Source: Flavobacteriaceae bacterium
GTDB lineage: Bacteria > Bacteroidota > Bacteroidia > Flavobacteriales > Flavobacteriaceae
Reading direction: 5' to 3'
Assembly: GCA_020346245.1 (NCBI GenBank)
Contig: CP070778.1
Coordinates: forward strand, 1,102,319-1,142,957
Length of the DNA: 40,639 nt
Both the position numbers and the translations under genes were made by a program. Positions 1 through 8,957 of the stretch are shown piece after piece. Positions within the stretch are counted from its first letter, which is position 1. The number at the start of each line of letters is the position of its first letter. The notes under the pieces were generated by a model. It was not told the origin of the DNA. It was given only the letters and a program-made list of their open reading frames with translations, and ran no database searches.

Positions 1-2338
1 CAGCCAGAACAAAAACCCACCAGCCAATTTCAATCCTATAGGAGAAGTCCTCCAGCCATTTATTCATGGCAAACCAGCCCATTGGAAGAGAAATAAGGAT
101 AGCAACGCCTACCAGTTTCAGGAAATCCGAAGAAAGTCTGAACGTAATCTGTCCTACCGAGGCCCCCATTACTTTTCTAACGCCAATTTCCTTAGTGCGC
201 TTCTCAGCATTAAATGTTGCCAGGCCAAATAACCCCAGACAGGCAATTAGAATGGAAAGTATAGTAAATATGATAAAGATCCGACCCAATCGCTGCTCGG
301 ATTTGTAGGTATTGTTAAAAGAATCTTCCATGAAATAATAATCAAAAGGTTGCCCCGGAGCCAGCTTATTCCAAATATTCTCAATACTTTCTATTGCATT
401 GGCAAAATTTCCTTCCTCCAATTTTACGGCCAGTGCATATGTGTCGTCTCCTAAATGCAGACTCAAAGATTCAATTTCATCTCTAAAGGGGGAGAAATGA
501 AAATCTCTTACAACCCCGATAATTGTAAAGTATCTGGGATTTTCACTGCCAAAATCCGGAGTATAGCGTAATCCCAATGCATCATTAGGGGTTACGCCCA
601 TCACGGCAATCGCGGATTCATTCACAATTATACTCGTTGAATCATTTTTAAATTCCCGGTTAAAATCTCTTCCCGCAATGATTTTGAAATCCATTGTGGA
701 GACATAATCATAATCCACAGCCCATCTTTGCATACTAAGCGCATTCTCCTGGTCTGTTGCCCCCTCTTGTGGCGCAAAAGTGCTATCGGATCTGCTTGAA
801 GGTGTTGGAAAGAAGCTACTTAGGGTGGCATTCAAAACAAAGCCCAGTTTTTTAACCTCTTCCTTAAAGGATTCTACTTTGCCGCCAACGGTATATACGT
901 CATTAACAATCAGTACCTGATCTTTGGAAAAACCAAGGTCCTTGTTTTGAATATATTCCAATTGCTGATAAACCACCAGCGTGCTAATAACCAAAAAGAC
1001 AGAAATTGCAAATTGAAATATAACAAGAGCGTTTCGAACTTTCCCGCCTCCCAGGCTACCACTATCACCCTTAAGTACTTTTACCGGTATAAATTTGGAC
1101 ATAAAAAACGCCGGATAGCTTCCTGATAAGAGCCCTAAAACACTTCCGGCTGCCAATAGAATTAACCAAAAGAATGGATTGGTATAAGGCATGGAAATAT
1201 CTTTGTCTGCCAGTTCATTAAAAAAAGGCAAGGCAATAATTGCAAATACCAATGCCAACAAAAGGGATCCAAATGAAACCAAACCAGATTCTATCAGAAA
1301 TTGACGGATAAGTTCTCCTTTATTGGATCCTAACGTCTTCCGAATACCCACTTCTTTGGCTCTTTTAAGGGAATGTGCCGTAGACAGATTCATAAAATTA
1401 ACACAGGCCAGGACAATAATGAATACAGCTATAAAAGAAAGGATATAGATGCTTTGAATATCATTATTAGCGCTAATTTCTGCTACCCTATCAGATTTCA
1501 AATGAATATCCGTCATGGGTATAGTGCTATATATTAAATGGTTGCCTGCTGCTTTAAACTGCTCTTCTGTTATTCCGGGCATGTACTGTTGTACTCCGGG
1601 AATTACATATTTCCCCAAAAAATTTCGCAAGGGTTCTTGTAAATCCTCAATATTAGATGACGGAATAAGTTTAATATATGTTTGATAGTTATTGCTCCCC
1701 CAATTCACAACTCTGGAATCTTCATAACCGGCCATTGCCATAAAAACAGTATGTTCTCTAAGGAAAGAATTATCCGGTAAGTCATCAATTACACCAGTTA
1801 CCGTATACGTTTCAGAATTATTCAACAAAAGGTTCTGACCTATGGCCTCATCAATGCCAAAATGTTTTTCAGCAGCGGTCTTGGTCATAACCAAAGTATT
1901 TGGCAATTTAAGTGCTGTTTTTAGGTCTCCCGCCAAAAGATCAATTCCAAACATCTCAAAGAAAGTAGAATCAACATAAGTAACCTGCAGTTCCTTTATG
2001 TTTACTTCTGTATCTACCTTCCTGACCAAAGCACTACCTCTGGTTCTGAACCTCGTCACTAATTCAACTTCAGAAAAATCATTGTCTATGGTTTCTGCCA
2101 TTGGTGAAGGGGTTACCGCAAATTCGCGGGCCTCCCCACCAAACTTAATATCCGCATTAACCCGGTGTATACGATCTGCATCCGCAAACATCTTATCATA
2201 ACTAAGTTCATCATAGATATATAATGAAATAAGAAGGGCTCCCGCAATACCTATAGCAAGGCCAAAGGTGTTTAAAAAAGTGAAAAATGGTTGCTTCTTT
2301 AAACTTCTCCAGGCTATTTTAATGTGATTTTTGAACAT
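1..2338 (-). CDS. FtsX/MacB-like ABC transporter permease (3' end cut by window)
   Basis: The reading frame opens with an ATG at 2338 (MFKNHIKIAWRSLKKQPFFT) and runs about 779 codons to the window edge without a stop at any point I sampled. Family members are usually about 800 residues, so only a short C-terminal piece is missing. The N-terminal transmembrane segment (LNTFGLAIGIAGALLISLYI) is followed by a large periplasmic MacB-type domain. A membrane block with the FtsX signature NLSTAHSLKRAKEVGIRKTLG comes next, then a second periplasmic domain and a second block ending LFGLATFNAEKRTKEIGVRK. This doubled FtsX layout is typical of Bacteroidota permeases working with a separate ATPase. It lies 62 bp downstream of that ATPase gene and is the last visible gene of the TolC-HlyD-ATPase operon. 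The exported substrate cannot be read from the sequence. Confidence 0.93.
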   Translation of the reverse strand, partial: MFKNHIKIAWRSLKKQPFFTFLNTFGLAIGIAGALLISLYIYDELSYDKMFADADRIHRVNADIKFGGEAREFAVTPSPMAETIDNDFSEVELVTRFRTRGSALVRKVDTEVNIKELQVTYVDSTFFEMFGIDLLAGDLKTALKLPNTLVMTKTAAEKHFGIDEAIGQNLLLNNSETYTVTGVIDDLPDNSFLREHTVFMAMAGYEDSRVVNWGSNNYQTYIKLIPSSNIEDLQEPLRNFLGKYVIPGVQQYMPGITEEQFKAAGNHLIYSTIPMTDIHLKSDRVAEISANNDIQSIYILSFIAVFIIVLACVNFMNLSTAHSLKRAKEVGIRKTLGSNKGELIRQFLIESGLVSFGSLLLALVFAIIALPFFNELADKDISMPYTNPFFWLILLAAGSVLGLLSGSYPAFFMSKFIPVKVLKGDSGSLGGGKVRNALVIFQFAISVFLVISTLVVYQQLEYIQNKDLGFSKDQVLIVNDVYTVGGKVESFKEEVKKLGFVLNATLSSFFPTPSSRSDSTFAPQEGATDQENALSMQRWAVDYDYVSTMDFKIIAGRDFNREFKNDSTSIIVNESAIAVMGVTPNDALGLRYTPDFGSENPRYFTIIGVVRDFHFSPFRDEIESLSLHLGDDTYALAVKLEEGNFANAIESIENIWNKLAPGQPFDYYFMEDSFNNTYKSEQRLGRIFIIFTILSILIACLGLFGLATFNAEKRTKEIGVRKVMGASVGQITFRLSSDFLKLVGVAILISLPMGWFAMNKWLEDFSYRIEIGWWVFVLA

Positions 2339-2400
2339 GATTTTTTGATTTTTGATTGATTTTTTTGATGATGAATAAACTCCGGTACAATGCTTAGATC

Positions 2401-3123
2401 TTACATCATGGCGCCTATGACTCTATTCTGGCTTTCAGTCACAATCTGACCATCAAAGAGGTTTACAATCCGATGTGCGAAATGGGAATCATGGTCTGAA
2501 TGCGTTACCATAACTATGGTGGTGCCTTCCTGATTTAACTCTGTCAGCAGATTCATTACTTCAAGTCCATTTTTGGAATCCAAATTACCGGTTGGCTCAT
2601 CTGCCAAAATTAGTTTGGGATTAGTGACAACAGCTCTCGAAATAGCTACCCTTTGTTGTTGACCCCCTGATAATTGTTGTGGAAAATGTTTTTCCCTGTG
2701 TGCTATTTTCATTCGTTCCAATACAGCCATTACCTTTTTCCTGCGTTCACTTTTACTCATTTTGAGGTAAATAAGTGGCAGTTCCACATTTTCAAAAACT
2801 GTTAGCTCATCAATAAGGTTAAAACTCTGAAATACAAAGCCAAGGTTGCCTTTGCGCAATTGAGTGCGTTGCCTTTCTTTTAAGCCCGATACCTCATGCC
2901 CGGCAAACTGGTATCTTCCTTCTGTAGGGTTATCCAACATGCCAACGATGTTCAGCAAGGTTGATTTACCACAACCTGAAGGACCCATAATTGCCACAAA
3001 TTCTCCTTCTTCCACATTTAGGTTTACATTGTTTAAAGCGAGGGTCTCTACTTCTTCGGTTCTAAAACTCTTTTTTAAATTCTGGATCTGTATCATTTTT
3101 TGATTGTTTGTCATTTTATTCAA
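2401..3123 (-). CDS. ABC transporter ATP-binding protein (MacB/LolD type)
   Basis: This 240-residue ATPase powers the FtsX-like permease encoded directly downstream. It has Walker A (GPSGCGKST, residues 47-55), a Q-loop (FVFQSF), the signature LSGGQQQRVAISRA, Walker B (LILADEPTGNLDS) and the switch His in VTHSDHDSHF. The EPTGNLDS extension is characteristic of the MacB/LolD/FtsE branch, which moves molecules out of or through the periplasm by a mechanotransmission cycle rather than by classical import. The start could be the ATG at 3123 or the one three codons in (3114); neither has a clear ribosome binding site. The 135-bp gap to the upstream HlyD gene is the widest in the operon, but I found no second -24/-12 promoter in it. 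Confidence 0.95.
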   Translation of the reverse strand: MNKMTNNQKMIQIQNLKKSFRTEEVETLALNNVNLNVEEGEFVAIMGPSGCGKSTLLNIVGMLDNPTEGRYQFAGHEVSGLKERQRTQLRKGNLGFVFQSFNLIDELTVFENVELPLIYLKMSKSERRKKVMAVLERMKIAHREKHFPQQLSGGQQQRVAISRAVVTNPKLILADEPTGNLDSKNGLEVMNLLTELNQEGTTIVMVTHSDHDSHFAHRIVNLFDGQIVTESQNRVIGAMM

Positions 3124-3258
3124 AACTTTAAGTTATTATTTCTTGTATATAGTCAAATCAGAATCATCACATCTGATATCGTTTTACCGGTATATCTCCC
3201 TATTTTAAAAGACTTGCCTCTCGTTCTATTGTTACATTTAGTTATTCCTAGCTCTTTA

Positions 3259-4509
3259 TTATTTTAAGACTACCCTTTCTGCTTCCCCAAAATTGTCATA
3301 ATTACTGGTAATCACGCTTTCACCATCCTGCAATCCATCCAGGACCTCATAGTACCTTGAGTTCTGTTTCCCAATTCGTATTTCCCTTTTGATGGCTTCG
3401 CCCCCATCCGGGTTTACTACAAAAATCCATTGACCTCCCGTGCTTTGAAAAAAGCTGCCTTTAGGCAAGAGAAGGGCATTTGAAGACTCTCCTAATTGTA
3501 ATTTAATATTATAACTCTGGCCGGTTCTAATGGTTTCCGGTTTCTCGCCACTGAAAACAAGGTCTACTTTAAACCTTCCGTTGCGTACTTCCGGATATAC
3601 CTTTCTTAACCTCAGCGCATATTCATTGCCGTTACGTTCCAGAATGGCGGTCAGATCCCTGGTAACCCTGTCTATATAATGCTCATCAATCATGGCTTCA
3701 ATCTTATAATCGGTCAGCACATTAATCTGCCCTATGCGTTCTCCTTGAGCAATACTTTGCCCAATTTCAGCATCTAAAAATCCTAATTGACCATCTGCCG
3801 GAGCCCTGACATTCAATTGGTCTATACGTTCATAGACCATCGACAAGGTTTTTTGCATCCGTGCCAAATCGCTATCCAAAGTTGCCAATGAAGTACTTCG
3901 AAGCTCATCATCCTGTTCTGTTTGCAGCTTTATAATTTCATATTGCCTCTGGGAAAGCTCATAGTTCTCCCTGGACGTAAGGTATTCCTCACTTGATATC
4001 AATTCATCTTTATACAAAGCCTCGTTCTGGGCAAAATTTCTTTTTAGGCGTTGTAACTCATATTCGGCTGTTGCCAAAGATTTCTTACCCTCTACTTGTC
4101 GTGAATCGAAAGCCAGCCTTGTGGAACGCAGGTCATTTTGCTTTAGGGCCAGGTTACTCTCACTAGCTAATATTTGTTCATATAATGCCCTATTCTCCAG
4201 CTTCAGAATAATATCCCCTTTTTTAACCATTGCTCCCTCTTCAATTATTTTTTCAGTCACACGCCCACCCTCATAGGCGTCCATATAAATAGTTGCAATT
4301 GGCGCTACGTTTCCGTTAATGGTGATATAATCATCGAACTTGCCTTGTGAAACCTCAGCTATGGATAATTTCTCCTTATCAGTTCTGAAGGTAGATACCT
4401 GAGTACCAAAAAACAATTTCCATCCCGTAAAAAGCAATAGCAATCCCAGCGCTATGTAGCCATAATGTTTGGGTCGCAATCCTTTTTTCTTCTCCAGTTT
4501 TATATCCAT
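3259..4509 (-). CDS. HlyD/MFP-family periplasmic adaptor of an ABC efflux pump
   Basis: This 416-residue adaptor is anchored by one N-terminal transmembrane helix (about residues 17-34, YGYIALGLLLLFTGW). A barrel-sandwich half follows (GGRVTEKIIEEGAMVKKGDI), then a long alpha-helical hairpin rich in Gln, Glu, Leu and Arg (about residues 95-205). The second lipoyl half (LNVRAPADGQLGFLDAEIGQ) and a beta-barrel plus membrane-proximal domain finish the protein. In such pumps the adaptor bridges the inner-membrane transporter and the TolC-like channel. It begins 15 bp after the TolC-like gene, so the two are surely cotranscribed, and it precedes the ATPase. Length and layout are normal for the family. 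Confidence 0.94.
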   Translation of the reverse strand: MDIKLEKKKGLRPKHYGYIALGLLLLFTGWKLFFGTQVSTFRTDKEKLSIAEVSQGKFDDYITINGNVAPIATIYMDAYEGGRVTEKIIEEGAMVKKGDIILKLENRALYEQILASESNLALKQNDLRSTRLAFDSRQVEGKKSLATAEYELQRLKRNFAQNEALYKDELISSEEYLTSRENYELSQRQYEIIKLQTEQDDELRSTSLATLDSDLARMQKTLSMVYERIDQLNVRAPADGQLGFLDAEIGQSIAQGERIGQINVLTDYKIEAMIDEHYIDRVTRDLTAILERNGNEYALRLRKVYPEVRNGRFKVDLVFSGEKPETIRTGQSYNIKLQLGESSNALLLPKGSFFQSTGGQWIFVVNPDGGEAIKREIRIGKQNSRYYEVLDGLQDGESVITSNYDNFGEAERVVLK

Positions 4510-4524
4510 GTTAATCTAATTATT

Positions 4525-5874
4525 TTAGTTAATGTTAAGTACAGGTAGTCCGTTGTAAAAATCTAAAGTGCTTTTGCTTAAATAAAAGCGAAGGAGTACC
4601 TGTAAATTTTCATTCTGAGCCGTAGCAAAAAGATTTTTGGCTTGTGTGAGGTCCAGAACACTGATCAGTCCTTTGTCATATCTTTTCTGAGCTATTTCAA
4701 ATGCCAATTCCTGTGCTTCTACTTTTTTTGCGCTTTGAGCTATCTCTACCTCCAGGGAAGTATAATCCTGGATCAGTTGCTGAATTACCAGGTATAGCTC
4801 TTGTTCCTGAAGATCCAGATTGTTCTCGGCCCTAAGGAGTTCTATCTTTTGTTGTTTTACACTGGAACGTGCAGACCATCCATTGAATATGGGAATATTA
4901 AGGGCCAGCCCTATGTATTTGGAGGCGTTATTTTTTAGCTGTTCCCGGAATGGAATTACAATACCGGCATCATTTACAAAGGTTTCAAAATAGCCTGTGC
5001 CATATCCTGCAACCAATGAGAGTGAAGGATAAAGGTTCCCTCTTGCCACCGCCAGTTGTTTTCTGGCTGCGGTTGCCCTATATTTTTGTGCCTTTATTAT
5101 GGGAATGAAACTCATGGCATTCTTATATACTGAATCCTGGCGGACTTCAGTCACTTCAAATTCCGATTTTGTATTATCCCTTAAAAAGGGCTCAAGATAT
5201 ATCGTTGATTCTCCTATGAGATTCATTTCCTGAATTAGTTGAAGCTGTGCCTTCTGAAAATTATTTTTACTCTGGGTCAGGGCCAGTTCATCAGTCAACA
5301 AAAGTGATTCTGCCTCATAAATATCAGCCCCTGCTTTTAGCCCTAATTCTACTTGTCTTTTTACCAGCTCAAAATTATCCTGTGAGATTTGTAATTGCTC
5401 TTGAGAAATGGTTAGCAAGCCTTCAAAAAACTTGATGTCGTAATAGGCCTTCATAACCCTGAATGCCAGCAAGAATTTTTGTTGCTCTACATCTTCCAGG
5501 GAGGCACTATAAATAAGCTTTGATGCCCTGATAGAATTTATTTTCTGAAAACCCTGAAATAAATCTATGCTAGCCGTAAGGGAGTAATTATTTGCAAAAA
5601 AATCTGAATTAACAAAAATGTTACTATTTGGATCTGCAGCACGCCCAAAACTCTGGAAATAATCTGCGTAGCCATTTATTGATGGTAACAAATTCCGAAT
5701 AGACTGCTTGTACGTTTCTTCATTTGAAAATTCTGTATACTCAAAGTCGTTCAGGGAAAGATTATGCTCTATTGCATAGGTTACACATTTGTCTAAAGAC
5801 CAGGCTTCCTGTGCAAACCCGTGCCAGGAAACTGTCAAAAAAAATAAAACTATTACATTATACTTCAAGTCCAT
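4525..5874 (-). CDS. TolC-family outer-membrane efflux protein
   Basis: I choose the ATG at 5874, giving MDLKYNVIVLFFLTVSWHGFAQ, a clean signal peptide, and a 449-residue protein. An in-frame ATG at 5910 would add 12 residues before the signal and lies inside the predicted sigma-54 promoter, so it is unlikely to be in the transcript. The mature protein shows the usual doubled outer-membrane efflux repeats: LDKCVTYAIEHN, then LFQGFQKINSIRASK, and in the second half IPIFNGWSARSSVKQQ, with long Gln- and Leu-rich coiled-coil stretches ending near RYDKGLISVLDLTQAKN. It should form the trimeric exit duct of the pump. First gene of the efflux operon, divergent from the response regulator. Confidence 0.94.
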   Translation of the reverse strand: MDLKYNVIVLFFLTVSWHGFAQEAWSLDKCVTYAIEHNLSLNDFEYTEFSNEETYKQSIRNLLPSINGYADYFQSFGRAADPNSNIFVNSDFFANNYSLTASIDLFQGFQKINSIRASKLIYSASLEDVEQQKFLLAFRVMKAYYDIKFFEGLLTISQEQLQISQDNFELVKRQVELGLKAGADIYEAESLLLTDELALTQSKNNFQKAQLQLIQEMNLIGESTIYLEPFLRDNTKSEFEVTEVRQDSVYKNAMSFIPIIKAQKYRATAARKQLAVARGNLYPSLSLVAGYGTGYFETFVNDAGIVIPFREQLKNNASKYIGLALNIPIFNGWSARSSVKQQKIELLRAENNLDLQEQELYLVIQQLIQDYTSLEVEIAQSAKKVEAQELAFEIAQKRYDKGLISVLDLTQAKNLFATAQNENLQVLLRFYLSKSTLDFYNGLPVLNIN

Positions 5875-5898
5875 ATAGTATTGGTATGTCCATACTAT

Positions 5899-5914
5899 AG
5901 CTATAGCCATGCCA
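5899..5914 (-). promoter_or_regulatory. Sigma-54 (RpoN) -24/-12 promoter of the efflux operon
   Basis: On the minus strand the sequence TGGCATGGCTATAGCT fits the RpoN consensus TGGCAYRNNNNTTGCW with one mismatch (TAGC for TTGC). The invariant GG and GC dinucleotides are at exactly the right spacing. Transcription would begin near 5889, giving a leader of roughly 15 nt before the ATG at 5874. The divergent gene encodes a sigma-54-dependent activator, which makes this site functionally coherent. Confidence 0.72.
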
Positions 5915-5999
5915 AAAAATTATAGTACTCATTATCAAGTTATTACAATCCACTTCGCTAAATAGGATCTCCGTTGGTGTAAAATAATTATACATTATT

Positions 6000-6016
6000 T
6001 GTCCAATTTTTGGACA
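6000..6016. promoter_or_regulatory. Perfect palindrome, likely activator binding site (UAS)
   Basis: TGTCCAATTTTTGGACA has seven-base arms that match perfectly around a 3-base centre. Its centre is about 120 bp upstream of the predicted sigma-54 transcription start and about 70 bp upstream of the response regulator start codon. That distance suits an enhancer site for an NtrC-type activator acting on the efflux promoter, and the site could also allow autoregulation. The binding protein is inferred from context only. Confidence 0.6.
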
Positions 6017-6079
6017 CCTCTATTTAAATTCAATTTTCAATTCGTAGCTTTATAGTGTAGAATTAAATAAATCTGATCT

Positions 6080-7444
6080 GTGCTTGACGGAAAAATTTTA
6101 GTTATAGATGATAACAAAAGTGTATTGAGCGCTTTGGAAATCTTATTGCAGTTTGAGTTTAAAGCGGTAGCCAGTATTTCCAATCCGAATCAAATCTCTA
6201 CTTTTCCCGACTTAAAACATTTTGATATTATTCTCTTAGACATGAACTTCTCTGCCGGGGTCAATACTGGTAATGAGGGACTATATTGGTTAAAAGAAAT
6301 AAAAAAAATTGCACCAGCAACTTCGGTAATCATGATGACTGCCTATGGCGCTGTAGAATTGGCGGTAAAAGCTCTTAAAGAAGGGGCAGCTGATTTTATC
6401 CTTAAACCCTGGAACAATGATAAGTTAATAACCACTTTAAAAACGGCTTATTCTTTGCGTAAATCTCAGAAGGAAGTTGAGCAACTTAAGGAAAAGGAGA
6501 GCAGCTTAAAGCAAGTTATCAACCAAAATAGAAATTATATAATTGGCAATTCCAAAGCACTAAATGCCGTCCTGAATTTGGCCCGGAAAGTTGCCAAAAC
6601 CGATGTCAATGTATTGATCACGGGTGAAAATGGCACAGGCAAAGAATTAATTGCCAGAGAATTACATCGTATTTCAGAAAGGAAAAATGAAGTTTTTATA
6701 GCAGTAGATATGGGGTCCATTTCCGAATCCCTTTTTGAAAGTGAATTATTCGGACATACAAAAGGGTCTTTTACTGATGCAAAGGAAGATAGGGCCGGTA
6801 AATTTGAAGCAGCTAACGGAGGTACATTATTCTTAGATGAAATCGGAAATTTATCTTTACAAATGCAGGCTAAACTTTTATCTGCCATTCAAAACAAACT
6901 TATTGTCAGGGTTGGTTCTAATAAACCCACTCCTGTTGACATTCGATTGATATGTGCCACCAATTGCGATCTGGACAAAATGGTTGATGACGGTCTGTTT
7001 CGAGAAGATTTGTTATACCGCATAAATACCATTCGAATGGAAATCCCTCCCCTGAGGGAAAGGGAGAACGATGTTTTAATTCTGGCGGAATTTTACCTAA
7101 AAAGATTTGCGGCCAAATACGGCAAACAAGGATTGCGAATAAACCAGGCTGCTTACGATAATTTCTTGTCCCACAAGTGGCCGGGAAACATCCGTGAGCT
7201 AGTACATTCAATTGAAAGAGCAGTGATATTAGCAGATGGCAATGTTTTGAAGCCTACAGATTTTTTGTTGAATGAGAAAACTGCCATTACGCATGACACC
7301 GGGCCCGACACTTTAGAAGAAATGGAGCGGCTGATGATCAGCAAGGCATTGCATCAAAACGATGGAAATTATAGTGCCGCCGCAGAACAATTAGGCATTT
7401 CGAGGCAAACACTTTATAACAAAACGAAAAAAAGAAATCCGTAA
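6080..7444 (+). CDS. Sigma-54-dependent response regulator (NtrC type)
   Basis: This 454-residue protein starts at a GTG (6080). It has a receiver domain with acidic residues D10/D11, phosphoacceptor D54 (IILLDMNF), T87 and K109 (ILKPW). The AAA+ domain has Walker A GENGTGKE (182-189), Walker B LFLDEIG and an arginine-rich sensor region. A Fis-type helix-turn-helix (YSAAAEQLGISRQTLYNKTK) ends the protein. The sigma-54-contacting loop reads GSFTDA (229-234) instead of the classical GAFTGA. It is cotranscribed with the histidine kinase gene, whose ATG overlaps its stop by one base, and diverges from the efflux operon it most likely activates through the 6000-6016 palindrome and the 5899-5914 promoter. 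Confidence 0.95.
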   Translation: MLDGKILVIDDNKSVLSALEILLQFEFKAVASISNPNQISTFPDLKHFDIILLDMNFSAGVNTGNEGLYWLKEIKKIAPATSVIMMTAYGAVELAVKALKEGAADFILKPWNNDKLITTLKTAYSLRKSQKEVEQLKEKESSLKQVINQNRNYIIGNSKALNAVLNLARKVAKTDVNVLITGENGTGKELIARELHRISERKNEVFIAVDMGSISESLFESELFGHTKGSFTDAKEDRAGKFEAANGGTLFLDEIGNLSLQMQAKLLSAIQNKLIVRVGSNKPTPVDIRLICATNCDLDKMVDDGLFREDLLYRINTIRMEIPPLRERENDVLILAEFYLKRFAAKYGKQGLRINQAAYDNFLSHKWPGNIRELVHSIERAVILADGNVLKPTDFLLNEKTAITHDTGPDTLEEMERLMISKALHQNDGNYSAAAEQLGISRQTLYNKTKKRNP

Positions 7445-8793
7445 TGGTAAGCAAGAATATTTATTTGCAGTTGGTAGTGCGAATCTGCCTTATATGCATT
7501 ACCGCCTTGCTAGGTGCGTTTTTATTTTTCTCAGATCTCTACATTTTAGCTGTTTTACTACTGGCGTTATTGATCGTTCAGGCTGTCGCATTGGTAAATT
7601 ATACAAACCACACCAATCGAAAGATTGCCTATTTTTTCGACGCAATAAAGAATGAAGATTTTACCCTGCGGTTTCCTGAAAAATTGAGTTTAAAGTCCAT
7701 GGAAGAATTAAACCACAGCCTCAACATGTTGAACTCCATGATACAGGACATTCATATTAAAAAACAGATCCAGGAACAGTATTATCAGGAAATCATAAGA
7801 CAGTCCGATATTGGCATTATGACCATAAATAAAAAAGGGCACATCCTCTTTGCCAATAAGAAAGTTGAAGAACTTTTAAGTTACAGGCCGCTGAACCATA
7901 TTAAACAACTTACTCAGGTAGATCCTGATCTTTACAGCCTGTTCTCCAAATTAAACCCTTTTGAGCGAAAACTGGTTCAGCTATCCAATGAAAGGGGGAA
8001 AAAACAACTGGCATTAAAATCAACAGTCCTGACCTTAAACAAGGAAGATCTTCTTTTGGTTGTAGTACAGGATATTCATCAGGAACTGGATGAGAAAGAG
8101 ACAGATTCGTGGGTTCGCCTTATTAGAGTTCTTACCCATGAAATTATGAATACTATTACACCAATCACTTCAATTTCTGAGTCTATCTTAAAATACTATA
8201 AATCGGGAAACGAGCTATTAGGAGTGGAAGAGTTTGACGAGGATCAGATCAAAAATACTGTTAGGGGTCTTGAAGTTATCAAAGAGCAAGGCGGCGATTT
8301 AATGCAATTTGTACAGTCTTACAGAAGCTTTTTAAATTTGCCCCCACCTGACAAGGCGCTGATTCCTGCAAAAAAAATGATGGATAAAGTAAAAGTGCTC
8401 CTGGAACAAGAGAATAAAAATGGAAGCATAAAGATTGAGACGGTTATTAACCCAGAGGAAATAGAACTGTTTATTGACGAAAAACAAATTTCACAGGTGT
8501 TAATCAATTTAGGTAAAAATGCAGTACAGTCCCTGGGTAAGCAAGAAAACGGACTTATTAAAATTACTACCACAACAGATACAAAAGGAAGGAAATACAT
8601 AGAAGTGTGGGACAATGGCCCCGGCATTCCCCCGGAATTAATAGATGAAATTTTCGTTCCTTTTTTTACAACTAAAAATTCAGGTACAGGCATAGGGCTG
8701 AGCCTCTCCAGGCAAATTATGCATTTACACGGGGGCAACCTAAGTGTGCGATCTGTAGAGTCTGACTATACCTCTTTTGAGCTGTCTTTTTGA
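7444..8793 (+). CDS. Membrane sensor histidine kinase (NtrB-like partner)
   Basis: This 449-residue kinase starts with an ATG that shares one base with the stop of the response regulator gene (TAATG), so translation is probably coupled. Two N-terminal hydrophobic helices (about residues 9-29 and 32-52) have almost no loop between them, so there is no sizeable periplasmic sensor domain. A HAMP-like linker and a PAS-like domain (about 113-210, QSDIGIMTINKKGHILFANK) follow. The phosphoacceptor H232 lies in VLTHEIMNTITP. The ATPase domain has N-box LINLGKNAVQSL, G1 DNGPGIPPE, F-box FVPFFTTK and G2 GTGIGLSLS. The lack of a periplasmic domain suggests it senses a membrane or cytoplasmic cue. Confidence 0.94.
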   Translation: MVSKNIYLQLVVRICLICITALLGAFLFFSDLYILAVLLLALLIVQAVALVNYTNHTNRKIAYFFDAIKNEDFTLRFPEKLSLKSMEELNHSLNMLNSMIQDIHIKKQIQEQYYQEIIRQSDIGIMTINKKGHILFANKKVEELLSYRPLNHIKQLTQVDPDLYSLFSKLNPFERKLVQLSNERGKKQLALKSTVLTLNKEDLLLVVVQDIHQELDEKETDSWVRLIRVLTHEIMNTITPITSISESILKYYKSGNELLGVEEFDEDQIKNTVRGLEVIKEQGGDLMQFVQSYRSFLNLPPPDKALIPAKKMMDKVKVLLEQENKNGSIKIETVINPEEIELFIDEKQISQVLINLGKNAVQSLGKQENGLIKITTTTDTKGRKYIEVWDNGPGIPPELIDEIFVPFFTTKNSGTGIGLSLSRQIMHLHGGNLSVRSVESDYTSFELSF

Positions 8794-8828
8794 TTAAAAC
8801 AGCCCCTGCATTTTAACCCAATGTGCAT

Positions 8829-8861
8829 TTTGGTTTATTAATCAGATCAAAGGTATATTTA
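8829..8861 (+). promoter_or_regulatory. Bacteroidota-type promoter before the transglycosylase gene
   Basis: A TTTG at 8829-8832 is followed after 21 bp by TATATTTA at 8854-8861, which matches the Bacteroidota -33/-7 consensus (TTTG, about 19-21 bp, TAnnTTTG) in all but the last base. The transcript would start near 8867 and leave a leader of about 90 nt before the ATG at 8958. Confidence 0.4.
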
Positions 8862-8957
8862 GCTATAAACCATAACTATTGCTATGGGATGAACCAGGCC
8901 CTGCTTCCTTATATTTAAATTCTTTTATATATTTAGAGAATTCACTGATTCAAGATT

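Noticed and set aside
8319..8738. 139-codon minus-strand frame
   Set aside because: Antisense to the ATPase domain of the histidine kinase; no features of its own.
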